Positions 26,274 through 35,798 are shown, numbered from the stretch's first letter. The stretch: DNA of 64,000 bases from Crocinitomix sp. (GCA_013138735.1 WTCE01000112.1:1-64000); one strand, 5' to 3'. Translations and numbers: made by a program. The notes: generated by a model from the letters alone, not told the origin.

Positions 26274-27209
26274 TTGCAAGAGAAAACTATTGAAATAGTC
26301 GGAATATCTCCCATGGATTTATTTGGCGTTAATGATCAAAAACTAAAACTAATCCGTGCTTATTTTCCTAAACTAAAAATAATCTCGCGTGGAAACACGA
26401 TAAAAGTTGTTGGTGAATCGGAGGTTATAGAGGAGTTTGAAAAAAAAATCGACCTTTTGACCCGTCATATTAGCGAATACAATTCTTTATCTGAAAACAA
26501 TATTGAAACGTTGATGTTAAAGGAAACTGACGCCATTCCTTTTAAAGATTTTGGGGACACAATTGTACATGGAAATGCTGGGAAATTGATTAAAGCCCGC
26601 ACAGCGAACCAACGCAAATTGGTGAAAGCCTCAATGGAGAATGATATGGTCTTTGCTGTTGGTCCAGCAGGTACTGGGAAAACCTATACCGCAGTTGCAT
26701 TAGCTGTTAGAGCATTAAAAAACAAAGAGGTTAAACGAATCATACTAACCCGCCCGGCAGTTGAAGCTGGTGAAAACTTAGGTTTTTTACCGGGAGATAT
26801 GAACGAAAAGTTAGATCCGTATTTGCAACCACTTTTCGACGCATTACGCGATATGATTCCAGCTGAAAAGGTATTGGAATACATTGAAACGGGTGTGATT
26901 CAAATTGCGCCATTGGCTTTTATGCGCGGACGTACATTGGACAAAGCATTTGTTATTTTGGATGAAGCGCAAAACACAACTGTCAATCAAATGAAAATGT
27001 TTTTAACCCGAATGGGTAGAAATGCAAAATTCATTATTACAGGAGATCCTTCGCAAATTGATTTACCTAGAAATCAAAAATCTGGCTTAATTATCGCAGT
27101 GAATAGATTAGAAGATGTTGAAGGAATTGAGAAAGTACAATTAACAACTAGTGATGTTGTGAGACATAAATTAGTAAAGAAAATAATAGACGCATTTAAA
27201 GAAGATTAA
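26274..27209 (+). CDS. phoH: PhoH family ATPase
   Basis: 311 residues from TTG 26274. An N-terminal KH-like segment (1-95) precedes the PhoH P-loop domain: Walker A GPAGTGKT (130-137), LTRPAVEAGENLGFLPGD, Walker B AFVILDEAQNTT and ITGDPSQIDLP. The TTG start is kept because the conserved family N-terminus (EIVGISPMDLFG) begins directly behind it and the first ATG would remove part of it. A role in RNA metabolism is suggested for the family but not settled. It is followed 39 bp later by purC. Confidence 0.93.
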   Translation: MQEKTIEIVGISPMDLFGVNDQKLKLIRAYFPKLKIISRGNTIKVVGESEVIEEFEKKIDLLTRHISEYNSLSENNIETLMLKETDAIPFKDFGDTIVHGNAGKLIKARTANQRKLVKASMENDMVFAVGPAGTGKTYTAVALAVRALKNKEVKRIILTRPAVEAGENLGFLPGDMNEKLDPYLQPLFDALRDMIPAEKVLEYIETGVIQIAPLAFMRGRTLDKAFVILDEAQNTTVNQMKMFLTRMGRNAKFIITGDPSQIDLPRNQKSGLIIAVNRLEDVEGIEKVQLTTSDVVRHKLVKKIIDAFKED

Positions 27210-27248
27210 TCCGCCTCTGTCGGATCAAAACATTGAAATTTATATAAA

Positions 27249-28193
27249 ATGAACGCAATAAAAGAGTCAAAATTTGAATTCCCTAACCAAACTGCTGTTT
27301 ATAATGGTAAAGTTCGGGATGTTTATACGATTAAGGACGGTCACTTGGTAATAGTCGCTTCTGATCGGATTTCGGCATTTGATTATATTTTGCCAAAAGC
27401 AATTCCTTATAAAGGACAAGTATTGAATCAATTGGCTGCTAAATTTTTAAAAGCTACTGAAGATATTGTTCAAAATTGGTTGGTTGACACTCCTGATCCA
27501 AGTGTTGCTGTTGGACATGCATGCGAGCCTTTTAAAATTGAAATGGTTATTCGCGGTTATATGGCAGGTCATGCTGCACGTGAATATAAAGCAGGCCGAA
27601 GAATTTTGTGCGGTGTTGCTTTACCCGAAGGTTTAAAGGAGAATGATAAATTTTCGGAACCAATCATTACACCAGCCACAAAAGCTGTAGAAGGTCATGA
27701 TGAGGATATTTCTCGTGAAGAGATTATAGCGCAAGGCATTGTTTCTGAAGCGGATTATATACTGTTAGAAAAATATACACGCGAACTATTTCAACGCGGA
27801 ACGGAGATTGCTGCAGAACGTGACTTAATCTTAGTGGACACCAAATATGAGTTTGGTAAAAAGAACGGTGAAATTTATTTGATTGATGAAATTCATACGC
27901 CAGATTCATCCCGTTATTTTTATGCTGAAGGGTATGAAGAAAGACAGGCTGCTGATGAAAAACAAAAACAACTTTCGAAGGAATTTGTACGTGAATGGTT
28001 AATTGAGAATGATTTTCAAGGTCTAGACGGACAAACCATTCCTGACATGCCGGATGATTTTGTGGAGATAGTAAGCAATCGTTATATCGAATTATACGAA
28101 AAAATTACTGGCGAAACTTTTGTTAAGGCAGATGTAAGTGACATCCATGCGCGAATAGATGCGAACGTTAACCGTTTTTTGCAAAGCGTTTAG
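27249..28193 (+). CDS. purC: phosphoribosylaminoimidazolesuccinocarboxamide synthase
   Basis: 314 residues, SAICAR synthetase of the longer type found in Bacteroidetes and eukaryote-like lineages. It joins CAIR and aspartate with ATP in purine synthesis. Visible: [11 protein letters not shown], the [19 protein letters not shown] motif, [30 protein letters not shown] and [11 protein letters not shown]. It follows phoH and is followed after one base by a secreted TPR protein, so phoH-purC-TPR are probably co-transcribed. Confidence 0.97.
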   Translation: MNAIKESKFEFPNQTAVYNGKVRDVYTIKDGHLVIVASDRISAFDYILPKAIPYKGQVLNQLAAKFLKATEDIVQNWLVDTPDPSVAVGHACEPFKIEMVIRGYMAGHAAREYKAGRRILCGVALPEGLKENDKFSEPIITPATKAVEGHDEDISREEIIAQGIVSEADYILLEKYTRELFQRGTEIAAERDLILVDTKYEFGKKNGEIYLIDEIHTPDSSRYFYAEGYEERQAADEKQKQLSKEFVREWLIENDFQGLDGQTIPDMPDDFVEIVSNRYIELYEKITGETFVKADVSDIHARIDANVNRFLQSV

Positions 28194-28194
28194 G

Positions 28195-29472
28195 ATGATG
28201 CGCCGGGGGATTTTCTTATTATTGATTTGCTTGTTCTCATTGAATGTTCAGGCGCAGGATAAAAAGGCCCTAAAAAAGGCGACAAAATATGCCAAGAAAG
28301 GTGAAAAGGCTTACGAAAAAAGAAATTTTGAAAAGAGTGTCTTTTGGTTTACAGCCGCCATTGATCAAAATCCAAATTTAGACGATTATTATTATCAGCT
28401 TAGTAAATCAAATCTTGTTCTATTAAACGATTCTGCCATAATAGCGGATTGTAATAAGGGCATCCAATTAAACCCGAGTAAATCACAGTGTTATTATTTA
28501 CGAGGCCGTGGCTACAGTTTCTCAGGATTGCATCAAGCTGCTTTTAATGATTTTACAACACACGCTACTATCCATGGAGAAACAAAAGAAACATTAGTTG
28601 GAAAAGCTCAGTCATTATTTGGCTTAAAGGACTACCGGGAGGCCATTCCGTATTATAATGAAATAATTGCCATGGAGCCAAAGCGCGCTGATTATTATTT
28701 TGCTCGGGCCTTTTGTTTTATTCATACCGATAATTTGGATAAAGCTGAATTAGATTTAAAATCACTTGGTGAATTGGCTGACTTGACCGCTTGGGACTAT
28801 CAATTTATTCAAGGCTTGTTTTATCTACGCAAAAAAGAATTTCAAAAATCGATTATAGCATTTGATTCTTTTGTGACGGACACAAATGGTTACGTCCACC
28901 TACTTAGTCCAGATATTTATTGGTATTTCTCTAATGCTTACCACGCCAACGGACAATTAGATTCCGCGATAATTCAAATTAATAAAGCTATTGACTCTCA
29001 AGAAAGTGCTAAATATTACCTTGATCGTGGAAATTACTATGCCGAATTAGAAGACATGGACAATGCTTTATTGGATTATTCTAAAGCGATTGAATTAGAT
29101 TCCTCCACGACAGGTGCTTATAATAACCGCACATTTTACATTTGGTTTCCGCAAAAGAAATTTCAAAATGCCGTGCAGGATATGACAGCAATTATTGACC
29201 TGGATCAGTATAACGCTTACGCATATAGCAATCGGAGTTATGCCTACTATGGGTTAAAAGATTTTGAACATGCTTTTATAGATGCTTTTAAATCCGTAGA
29301 GCTAGAAAAGCGCAACCCCTACGTTTATAAGAACTTGGCTTTATTGTATTTTGCCATTGGTGAAAAGGAGGAAGCTACAAATGCAGTAAAAGGTGCTTTG
29401 AATTGGGGTTTTCCTGTTGAATCTGATGTTGAGTTTCAGACAGTGATGAAGGAGTTGGGGTTTGAGGAGTAG
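28195..29472 (+). CDS. secreted tetratricopeptide repeat protein
   Basis: 425 residues from ATG 28195, one base behind the purC stop; an upstream in-frame start inside purC would bury the signal peptide MMRRGIFLLLICLFSLNVQAQ. Ten or so TPR units follow, e.g. EKSVFWFTAAIDQNP, YREAIPYYNEIIAMEP, MDNALLDYSKAIELD. Such proteins act as periplasmic or cell-surface scaffolds; no partner is evident. Several units have the canonical N-P or D-P at the end of helix B. Confidence 0.88.
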   Translation: MMRRGIFLLLICLFSLNVQAQDKKALKKATKYAKKGEKAYEKRNFEKSVFWFTAAIDQNPNLDDYYYQLSKSNLVLLNDSAIIADCNKGIQLNPSKSQCYYLRGRGYSFSGLHQAAFNDFTTHATIHGETKETLVGKAQSLFGLKDYREAIPYYNEIIAMEPKRADYYFARAFCFIHTDNLDKAELDLKSLGELADLTAWDYQFIQGLFYLRKKEFQKSIIAFDSFVTDTNGYVHLLSPDIYWYFSNAYHANGQLDSAIIQINKAIDSQESAKYYLDRGNYYAELEDMDNALLDYSKAIELDSSTTGAYNNRTFYIWFPQKKFQNAVQDMTAIIDLDQYNAYAYSNRSYAYYGLKDFEHAFIDAFKSVELEKRNPYVYKNLALLYFAIGEKEEATNAVKGALNWGFPVESDVEFQTVMKELGFEE

Positions 29473-29547
29473 GCTAAAAGGCAAAAAATAGACTCTCGAC
29501 AATCGGTTGAATAAATATTTAAATTTTAATATGTTAACTGTAGTTTT

Positions 29548-29913
29548 CTACTCTAAGTATGGATAGTTGCAATCTTGTGATGAAGTGATGATAACATTCA
29601 CACTATCTCTACTCCTAAACTGATACTTCAAAAGATTTTGATTCAATTCTAGTAATTCGAGATCTAAAGTGTCATCAATGGTGATTAATTTCTCAGAATA
29701 TTTCCATATGCCTTTTGATTCAACCAGACCTTTCGCTTCGTATTTTTTGTCCTTAAAAAACTCGATATAATAATCGCAAGTATCGAAATAACTGATTTCT
29801 CCTTCATCATTGCGAACGTCAATTACGTACCATTTTCCATGAAGTTCATTTGGAACGTTGGAGCAAGAATAAATGATTAACGTTATAAGGGTGAAAGTTA
29901 AAACTCTCTTCAT
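29548..29913 (-). CDS. lipocalin-like lipoprotein
   Basis: 121 residues, signal MKRVLTFTLITLIIYSC with lipobox IYSC. Mature part: ELHGKWYVIDVRNDEGE, then YYIEFFKDKKYEAKGLVESKGIWKYSEK, a lipocalin-like pattern (G-x-W near the start, strand, then x-G-x-W-x-Y) frequent among small Bacteroidetes lipoproteins. No ligand or partner can be named. It stands between convergent and divergent neighbours as a single-gene unit. Confidence 0.72.
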   Translation of the reverse strand: MKRVLTFTLITLIIYSCSNVPNELHGKWYVIDVRNDEGEISYFDTCDYYIEFFKDKKYEAKGLVESKGIWKYSEKLITIDDTLDLELLELNQNLLKYQFRSRDSVNVIITSSQDCNYPYLE

Positions 29914-29980
29914 TTCGGTTAGTTCTGGTAATTACAGCTAACTTAAAAGTAAATACACAAATTAATAATTGAACGCTTCA

Positions 29981-30058
29981 ATAAGCTCTGCTCAGAGCAG
30001 CGCATTGTTCATTAAAAATTCTAATGGAACACCGAGTTGCACGCAGTACAAAAACTCG
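29981..30058. repeat. cluster of three short palindromes
   Basis: CTGCTC-A-GAGCAG (29988-30000), CATTA-n7-TAATG with further GTT/GAAC pairing (30007-30030), and CGAGTT...AACTCG (30033-30058) follow one another downstream of the T9SS gene at 30065. The word TTAGAATTT (minus strand) also occurs at about 24009 beside the REP-like palindrome. Probably interspersed repeat relics; the last hairpin could act in 3' end formation but has no T-run. Confidence 0.4.
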
Positions 30059-30064
30059 AAGTGA

Positions 30065-30598
30065 TTATTGCAGCGTCACTTTTCTAGTAACTGTTCCTTT
30101 ATCAGATGTCAACTGAACCATATAGATTCCGCGTGGTTGATTGCCTAAATCAATTTGTGTGGCATTTTTAGCGCTTAGGATTATTTCTCCAACTACGTTA
30201 TAAACCACAATATCAACGGGTACTGAACTTTGAATGTTTAGGAGGCCATTTGTTGGATTTGGATAGAGTGATATTTCGAATGGCATTTCTTCCTTAATTG
30301 AGGTATGATCACCATTCGTCACTACCACTTCTAGCGTAGCGATTCCACAATAGTTATCCGTTACCGTTACACTGTATGTTCCAGCTTCTAAATCAGTTAA
30401 ATCTTCAGCTGTTGATGAAAACCCGCCAGGACCTGTCCAATCAAAAACAAATGGCGCTACACCACCTGTTACATCCAAACTAATTCCTCCTGTGCTTTCT
30501 CCTGGATCAGATTCAGTAACTACTGCTTCTAAATCTGCCGCAAAAGTTATTCCTGCAAAAAGAAAAGTCCCTAAAATTCCAAGTATTAATTTATTCAT
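30065..30598 (-). CDS. T9SS-sorted secreted protein with SprB-like repeat
   Basis: 177 residues from ATG 30598 (an upstream in-frame start adds six residues). Signal peptide MNKLILGILGTFLFAGITFA; one SprB-type adhesin unit (GGISLDVTGGVAPFVFDWTGP, then LEAGTYSVTVTDNYC); and a type A T9SS sorting domain at the end (ISLYPNPTNGLLNIQ, VVYNVVGEII, GIYMVQL, RKVTLQ). The protein should be exported through the type IX system and attached to the surface. It is little more than one repeat plus a sorting tail. Last gene of the operon with 30644 and 31493. Confidence 0.88.
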   Translation of the reverse strand: MNKLILGILGTFLFAGITFAADLEAVVTESDPGESTGGISLDVTGGVAPFVFDWTGPGGFSSTAEDLTDLEAGTYSVTVTDNYCGIATLEVVVTNGDHTSIKEEMPFEISLYPNPTNGLLNIQSSVPVDIVVYNVVGEIILSAKNATQIDLGNQPRGIYMVQLTSDKGTVTRKVTLQ

Positions 30599-30643
30599 AA
30601 TTCTATTTTTAGTCAAGCTAACTTCAATTAATCGAAGTTTGCC

Positions 30644-31486
30644 CTATTCGTTAATTCTTACTTTAATCGCCATTTCACTAATCATATCCGTCATGGATTT
30701 TTCATAGTTAAACTGACTTCTCTTCATATAGTAAACTATATTCTTGTCGCGATCATCTATCAACACAACATCTTTTAATCTAAATGTCGCATCCACACTA
30801 AAAGTAACCGCCTTGGCACCACCACTAATTGAAATTTCATAGGCTTTGCCGTTCGCGGTTAGCAGATAGATTGCTTCGTTCACTGTCAATAAAGTAAATG
30901 GTCCATCCACTTTAAAGTTTTCAATTATTTCGCTGTGATACCATTCGTCACCAACATGATTCCAAATGATTAATTCTTCATTATTTGTTACTGCCATCCA
31001 ATAATTTCCGCCTAGCACTACTCCATCAAAATAAAAATGATTCAAAAAATCAGAGCGTTCTTTAATAAAATGGTATGGCTCATTGAAAACATACATTGGC
31101 GCATCAACACTTTGCATGATAAGCTCATCTACACTCACATTTGCCCCCCACAACTTTAAATCATTGATTGCAAACTTTTTAATTGATTCATAGCGATCAT
31201 TCAAAGAATGATCCATAAAATTAACGGCATACATATCTTCACCATCAATATCCCAAGCTAATGGGTTCGTTTGCGCGCTAACTCCTCGCCCAGCAGGGAT
31301 CGCATAAGCTTTAGCATCCTTCAGCAAACCGTCCATTGCCCCTTTATAGAGCGTACCAATTTGCAAATTATCATCTACACTTACATAATAAAACGCACCA
31401 TCTTTTACAATGACTTTTCGTTCAAAGTCTTGCGCCGTGGAACTGAATCCTACACCAAAGAGTAATATGAGTATAAATGCTTTCAT
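30644..31486 (-). CDS. secreted protein of unknown function
   Basis: 280 residues, signal peptide MKAFILILLFGVGFSSTAQ. The mature protein is rich in short beta strands with aromatic turns (GAFYYVSVDDNLQIGTLYKG; YWMAVTNNEELIIWNHVGDEWY; IYLLTANGKAYEIS), suggesting a beta-propeller-like fold, but no repeat motif is clear enough to name. It starts 6 bp behind the transglutaminase-like gene and ends 45 bp before the T9SS gene, so the three are one operon. Confidence 0.75.
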   Translation of the reverse strand: MKAFILILLFGVGFSSTAQDFERKVIVKDGAFYYVSVDDNLQIGTLYKGAMDGLLKDAKAYAIPAGRGVSAQTNPLAWDIDGEDMYAVNFMDHSLNDRYESIKKFAINDLKLWGANVSVDELIMQSVDAPMYVFNEPYHFIKERSDFLNHFYFDGVVLGGNYWMAVTNNEELIIWNHVGDEWYHSEIIENFKVDGPFTLLTVNEAIYLLTANGKAYEISISGGAKAVTFSVDATFRLKDVVLIDDRDKNIVYYMKRSQFNYEKSMTDMISEMAIKVRINE

Positions 31487-31492
31487 TCTTAT

Positions 31493-32752
31493 TTAGAACG
31501 TCGTTATTGATTGTGACAATTCTGTTGCTTCCATATCATTTGTAAACCTTGCATGGGTAACTCCGCCTGAATTATAGCGATATCCCCAACCATCAAAAGC
31601 TTCAAACGGTATGTCTTCTAAACTATCAAAAGTCACGCCATAACACGCATCATAATAAACCCCATCAATTAAAGCAATTTGATGATTATTAAAATAGGAA
31701 CTTGGATTGGTTGAACATTGCCCCGCTAATCCTTCTTGATCGGACACGTCTTCTGTAAGAAAACTGTAAGCTACATAAGGATATGGCAATAAGGTCGTAT
31801 ACGTGTTTTCAAATGGGTATGCTTCACAACCATCTCCAGTAGCTGCTCCAAAATCCCAATTCTTAACTAAGAATCGATTTACAGAATAACCGCAAGCCGT
31901 GGAATATTGTGGCGTGATATAAACATAGTTATTTGTACGCACAACTCCTTGAATTTTGATACTTGCTAAAAACAATTGCGCAAACGTATAACACTGGGCA
32001 TTGCGATAATTCAATAAGGCGCCCAAATTAGTGTTAGAAGTATTTTTAGGACTATAATAATGCAAACTATCCCCTTTATAATTAAAGACGATATGATCGG
32101 TGAATTCAGCCCAAATGGCTGCTATAACATCCTCATCTGAACTTTCCCCATCTGCATTTCGGCAACTAATATCATATACACTGTGGTAAAATTTAAAATG
32201 TCCTGCTTCAGCCATTGGAGTAGAACGTGTGATATACATTGTATTTCTTGTTGTATCAGCAGCGCGCCATGTACCTCCTTCATCAAAAGAAACATCCCAC
32301 CCAATTTTAAAGGGTTTAAAAAAACGTGCTTCATCTGCCTCAAATTCTAAATCGGCATAAGTTGAAGGATAATAGAAAGAATGCAGATCTCCACCATCTG
32401 GATTTACAACTACTTTCTGTGCTTGAAAATTAAATCCTTCTGGCCCCATTCCTCTTACCCAAATAGAATCAGGTGCATTGGAACATTCAAAACCAAAATT
32501 CACGTTTACTCTTGGTGCGTTTCCACTAACATAAGCTACAGGAACTTGCACAACTTCATCTGCAACCCAATGTGGTGTGCCGTAAAAACTAGCACCTTCA
32601 TCTCTTCGAATGGGTAAATTACCACCAGTAAAAGTCGCACTTTCAACAGATACACTGCCGTACGAAAAATCCTGTGCAATAACATCTACCGATAGAAAAG
32701 TGAGCGCTGTACCGATTGCCCATGACAATTTTGTAAACTTTAAAACCTTCAT
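31493..32752 (-). CDS. secreted transglutaminase-like cysteine protein
   Basis: 419 residues, signal peptide ending LSVDVIAQ. Residues 245-370 have the transglutaminase/papain-like arrangement: Cys254 in NAQCYTFAQLFLA, His357 in FNNHQIALIDG and Asp368 in VYYDACYG. The N-terminal 200 residues look like a beta domain with an ECSNAPDSIWVRG stretch. Cross-linking or proteolytic activity is a proposal from the C-H-D triad only. First gene of the operon with 30644 and the T9SS protein at 30065. Confidence 0.75.
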   Translation of the reverse strand: MKVLKFTKLSWAIGTALTFLSVDVIAQDFSYGSVSVESATFTGGNLPIRRDEGASFYGTPHWVADEVVQVPVAYVSGNAPRVNVNFGFECSNAPDSIWVRGMGPEGFNFQAQKVVVNPDGGDLHSFYYPSTYADLEFEADEARFFKPFKIGWDVSFDEGGTWRAADTTRNTMYITRSTPMAEAGHFKFYHSVYDISCRNADGESSDEDVIAAIWAEFTDHIVFNYKGDSLHYYSPKNTSNTNLGALLNYRNAQCYTFAQLFLASIKIQGVVRTNNYVYITPQYSTACGYSVNRFLVKNWDFGAATGDGCEAYPFENTYTTLLPYPYVAYSFLTEDVSDQEGLAGQCSTNPSSYFNNHQIALIDGVYYDACYGVTFDSLEDIPFEAFDGWGYRYNSGGVTHARFTNDMEATELSQSITTF

Positions 32753-32850
32753 AATGCTCTAATATAATTATTTTAGGTCAGTAATCATAGCTTCAAGAGT
32801 ATGAAAAATACTAAAATTCAAGTGATGATTCCACTAATTAAGAACGTCTT

Positions 32851-33426
32851 ATGAAGGCCTTACTCAATGAAATAAGTAATTGCACGATATGCAAAGCGCA
32901 TTTGGCTTTGGGACCGCGTCCAGTTTTGAGCGCGCACAAAAAAAGTAAAGTGTTAATTATTGGTCAAGCGCCTGGCACTAGAGTACATAAAAGCGGTATT
33001 CCTTGGGATGACCAAAGTGGAAAACGTTTGCGACTTTGGTTGGGGGTGGATGACGTTGACTTTTACGATCCCGAGCAATTTGGCATTGTTCCAATGGGCT
33101 TTTGTTATCCTGGAAAAGGTAAGTCAGGCGACCTTCCACCAAGGAAAGAATGTGCACCTCAATGGCATGATCAACTGTTTGCAAAGATGGAAGGAGTTGA
33201 ACTCATTTTGCTTATTGGTCAATACGCGCAGAAATATTATTTAGGGAAAACAGCTAAAAAAAACTTAACAGAAACGGTGTGGAATTTTGGAGAGTATTTA
33301 CCCAAATATTTTGTATTGCCACATCCTTCTCCTAGAAATGGTATTTGGTTAAAAAAGCATGATTGGTTTGAAAAGGAGGTTATTCCTGTTTTACAAGATC
33401 GAATTCAGCAGATTTTCGGAAAGTAA
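32851..33426 (+). CDS. uracil-DNA glycosylase family protein with Fe-S type cysteines
   Basis: 191 residues. UDG superfamily motifs: GQAPG (38-42) and the DNA-intercalating/His loop HPSPRNGIW near residue 166. Four cysteines at 11, 14, 85 and 101 have almost the spacing of the iron-sulfur ligands of family 4 uracil-DNA glycosylases, so a 4Fe-4S cluster is likely. Whether it removes uracil or another base cannot be decided here. Single gene, divergent from the transglutaminase-like operon. Confidence 0.88.
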   Translation: MKALLNEISNCTICKAHLALGPRPVLSAHKKSKVLIIGQAPGTRVHKSGIPWDDQSGKRLRLWLGVDDVDFYDPEQFGIVPMGFCYPGKGKSGDLPPRKECAPQWHDQLFAKMEGVELILLIGQYAQKYYLGKTAKKNLTETVWNFGEYLPKYFVLPHPSPRNGIWLKKHDWFEKEVIPVLQDRIQQIFGK

Positions 33427-33498
33427 TCACAAGAAAATTATCTGCGGTTTTTCCTAAAATTGATTTTTAATTTTTGGCTTGTAGCTCTAAATTATACG

Positions 33499-34059
33499 CT
33501 AATATTTTATATCAAAACGTCCGCCAGTAATTTTTAGAACTGCATTGCTGGAGCAATCTGTGTTTATTAAATCCATGCTAAAGAGTCCAGAAATTATGTT
33601 TTGCTCTTTATCAATAAATTTTATTTCGATCATCCCTAAATTGTTTTCATCATGCAGGTAATAACAATTTGCTCCGCTATAATCTACATATCCCTCATAT
33701 TCCTCACCTTCATTCAAGAAAATCGGATATGTTCCAATTGTATCGGTCAGGTATGATTTCATTTTAATGGACTCTAATCTATCATTTGCTGTCTCCATTG
33801 TTGCTTGCATTCTGAAGAAATTTGTTACCTCATCAAAAGATGCCCATAGTGCAATCGCTCCTCCAGTATTAGGTTCTACATTTGCAACAAAAATTTCATT
33901 GTTTAAATAACAACCAGCAGTATTCTTACCTTCTTGGGTCAATTCGGGCAACTGAAGGGCAAGGTCAGGTTCTATTTGCGGAGTTTTTTTACAGGCCCCA
34001 AAAATAAAGAGTATCATTAAAACACTAAAAAACTTTTTTATTTGACCTTTTCTCTTCAT
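33499..34059 (-). CDS. lipoprotein of unknown function
   Basis: 186 residues. Basic N-terminus then FFSVLMILFIFGAC, lipobox FGAC. The mature part contains CYLNNEIFVANVE and IALWASFDEVTNFFRMQA, then QNIISGLFSMDLINTDC, a beta-sandwich pattern seen in DUF6252-like lipoproteins of Bacteroidetes (tentative). Three cysteines may form disulfides. Separate unit; the CAP-domain gene ends 110 bp upstream. Confidence 0.7.
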   Translation of the reverse strand: MKRKGQIKKFFSVLMILFIFGACKKTPQIEPDLALQLPELTQEGKNTAGCYLNNEIFVANVEPNTGGAIALWASFDEVTNFFRMQATMETANDRLESIKMKSYLTDTIGTYPIFLNEGEEYEGYVDYSGANCYYLHDENNLGMIEIKFIDKEQNIISGLFSMDLINTDCSSNAVLKITGGRFDIKY

Positions 34060-34168
34060 TGTTAGGTTAATAGTCTGGTAAATATGATGAGAAATTTATT
34101 AATAAAAACCATATTTACACGTATTCTTATTCGTAAAAAGACTTACGTTCTTCAGCTTAAGCAGTCCA

Positions 34169-34687
34169 TCAGTACGCCTTACTACCAATCACATTTCCAT
34201 GTGGATCATAGTTGCATACCCAAATTTGACCACCGTGTTTGCAATTAGCAACCGCGCCACCTACATGGGTTGTAGCACTCCAAATTATTTGTGAATAATG
34301 ACCTGATTTACGTCCAGACCCTTTTTTATAGGTTCGATTGCGGTGATTAAAATACGTTTCTTCTGTTGCCCAATAATCAACAATACTCGACTCGGTGGCA
34401 GTACCACTCGTCCAATAAATATTTTCACCATACGGGCCTGAACTGTGGTACATATTACATTTTTTCGCCAATTTATTAGCCCAATTCTGTGCATATTCGG
34501 CTAATTCATCAGACCATTCTAAATGTGGAACGCCCACTTGATCTCTGTAAAAATTGTGCTGTGCAAGAATGGCTTCTTTATCAATTGACCCTTGATTTTT
34601 GCTTGCTTTCATAGTAAAGCTACTGACCAAAACAATGACCAATAAAGCTGCTATAATTTTATAATTCTTCGTAATATTCATACGCAT
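34169..34687 (-). CDS. CAP-domain (SCP/PR-1-like) secreted protein
   Basis: 172 residues; starts at 34687 or two codons later at 34681. N-terminal signal KIIAALLVIVLVSSFTMKA. CAP fold: ILAQHNFYRDQVGVPHLEWSDELA, WANKLAKKC, GENIYWTSG, then GHYSQIIWSATTHVGGAVA (CAP1 signature) and WVCNYDPHGNVIG (CAP2 signature). The two His and Glu residues of the CAP cavity are present. Bacterial members have no settled function. Its start overlaps the end of the GH114-like gene by 29 bp, so the two are translated together. Confidence 0.92.
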   Translation of the reverse strand: MRMNITKNYKIIAALLVIVLVSSFTMKASKNQGSIDKEAILAQHNFYRDQVGVPHLEWSDELAEYAQNWANKLAKKCNMYHSSGPYGENIYWTSGTATESSIVDYWATEETYFNHRNRTYKKGSGRKSGHYSQIIWSATTHVGGAVANCKHGGQIWVCNYDPHGNVIGSKAY

Positions 34688-35645
34688 CTATTATATCCAA
34701 ATACGTGCCATCATATCCTAAATCTAAAAGTGAGTTTAAATAAGAATCTGCATTACCGTAAATAAAGTTTTTCCAAGATTCCATCCAATAGAATACTTTA
34801 TAATTTCCTCTCCACTTTTTATTTTCTCTATATAGCCAATCTGGACTAGTTTTAAATTTCTCCCATTCTTTTTGCCAATATGATCTATAATCCTCTGCTT
34901 CGCCAATGCTCATATAGCAAACTACCAATCTTCGTGCACCATTTTTTTTCCATTTTAACGACTCAATTTCAAGCGCTGTATAATTCTCGTCATTAAAATC
35001 TCTATCCAAAATCAACAAATCGTAATTCGTTTCCTTTATAGCGTTAATAAACGTTTGTTTATCACTAAACTCTTCAGTTGGATTAATGAGGTATAAAAAA
35101 TTCTTCGCTTGACTTAAATTTTCGATCTCCTCCTCATTCTCATTGTGTACGTTAACTGTATAATCTGGAATGTTGGTTAGGTTACGTTCTGTAGCAGCAA
35201 AACTGATGTAGTTTTTGGCTTCATTTTTTGCATAAGAATCCAATATATTTTCCTGTGTTGAGCAATAATCGGTAGCTAATACGGCCACTCCATTGGCTTC
35301 CATCAAATCCAAATAATACAAAAAATGTCCATTCGCATCTGCCGGAGTTGCTTTGTCATCCTTATCATACCCGTAAAATAAATCCTCTTGTCCTTGCCCA
35401 TCAATGGCCGCTAGGTATTCTTCAGCTAATACCCCATCTCTTTCGCGAGAAATTGTCGCCAATGGCACGCCGTTTTGCGGAATTATTAAAAAATCAGGAT
35501 CAATTGCTTTAGCCGTTTGAGAAATTTCAATCACGAAATTTCTCATTTCAGTTGCATAATCAACCTGTGGCACATCTTTTTTTCGACAAGCAACTAGTAT
35601 TAGGCATAAAACTGTAAAATTTGTTATGACGGTGATTCTTCTCAT
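34659..35645 (-). CDS. GH114-like (endo-alpha-1,4-polygalactosaminidase family) lipoprotein
   Basis: 328 residues with lipobox LVAC in the signal MRRITVITNFTVLCLILVAC. A TIM-barrel of the GH114/TM1410 type: MRNFVIEISQTAKAIDPDFLIIPQNG, then YDLLILDRDF, RRLVVCYMSIGEAEDYR, and LGYDGTYLDIIDAYEYYE with the likely catalytic Asp residues. The family is linked to galactosaminogalactan cleavage and often occurs in exopolysaccharide contexts. Exact substrate unknown. First gene of a two-gene operon with the CAP protein. Confidence 0.85.
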   Translation of the reverse strand: MRRITVITNFTVLCLILVACRKKDVPQVDYATEMRNFVIEISQTAKAIDPDFLIIPQNGVPLATISRERDGVLAEEYLAAIDGQGQEDLFYGYDKDDKATPADANGHFLYYLDLMEANGVAVLATDYCSTQENILDSYAKNEAKNYISFAATERNLTNIPDYTVNVHNENEEEIENLSQAKNFLYLINPTEEFSDKQTFINAIKETNYDLLILDRDFNDENYTALEIESLKWKKNGARRLVVCYMSIGEAEDYRSYWQKEWEKFKTSPDWLYRENKKWRGNYKVFYWMESWKNFIYGNADSYLNSLLDLGYDGTYLDIIDAYEYYEEL

Positions 35646-35798
35646 TTAATGCAAATAGTTTTTCAAAATGTGGTATTACAAAGCTATCCTTTATTCAGGC
35701 CAATTAAAAATAAATTCGACCAATTTCACAATTATTAATACTTGAAAAGAAATCTCTAAAATTAAGAGTAAGAATTTCACTATTGCAACCGTAATAAT

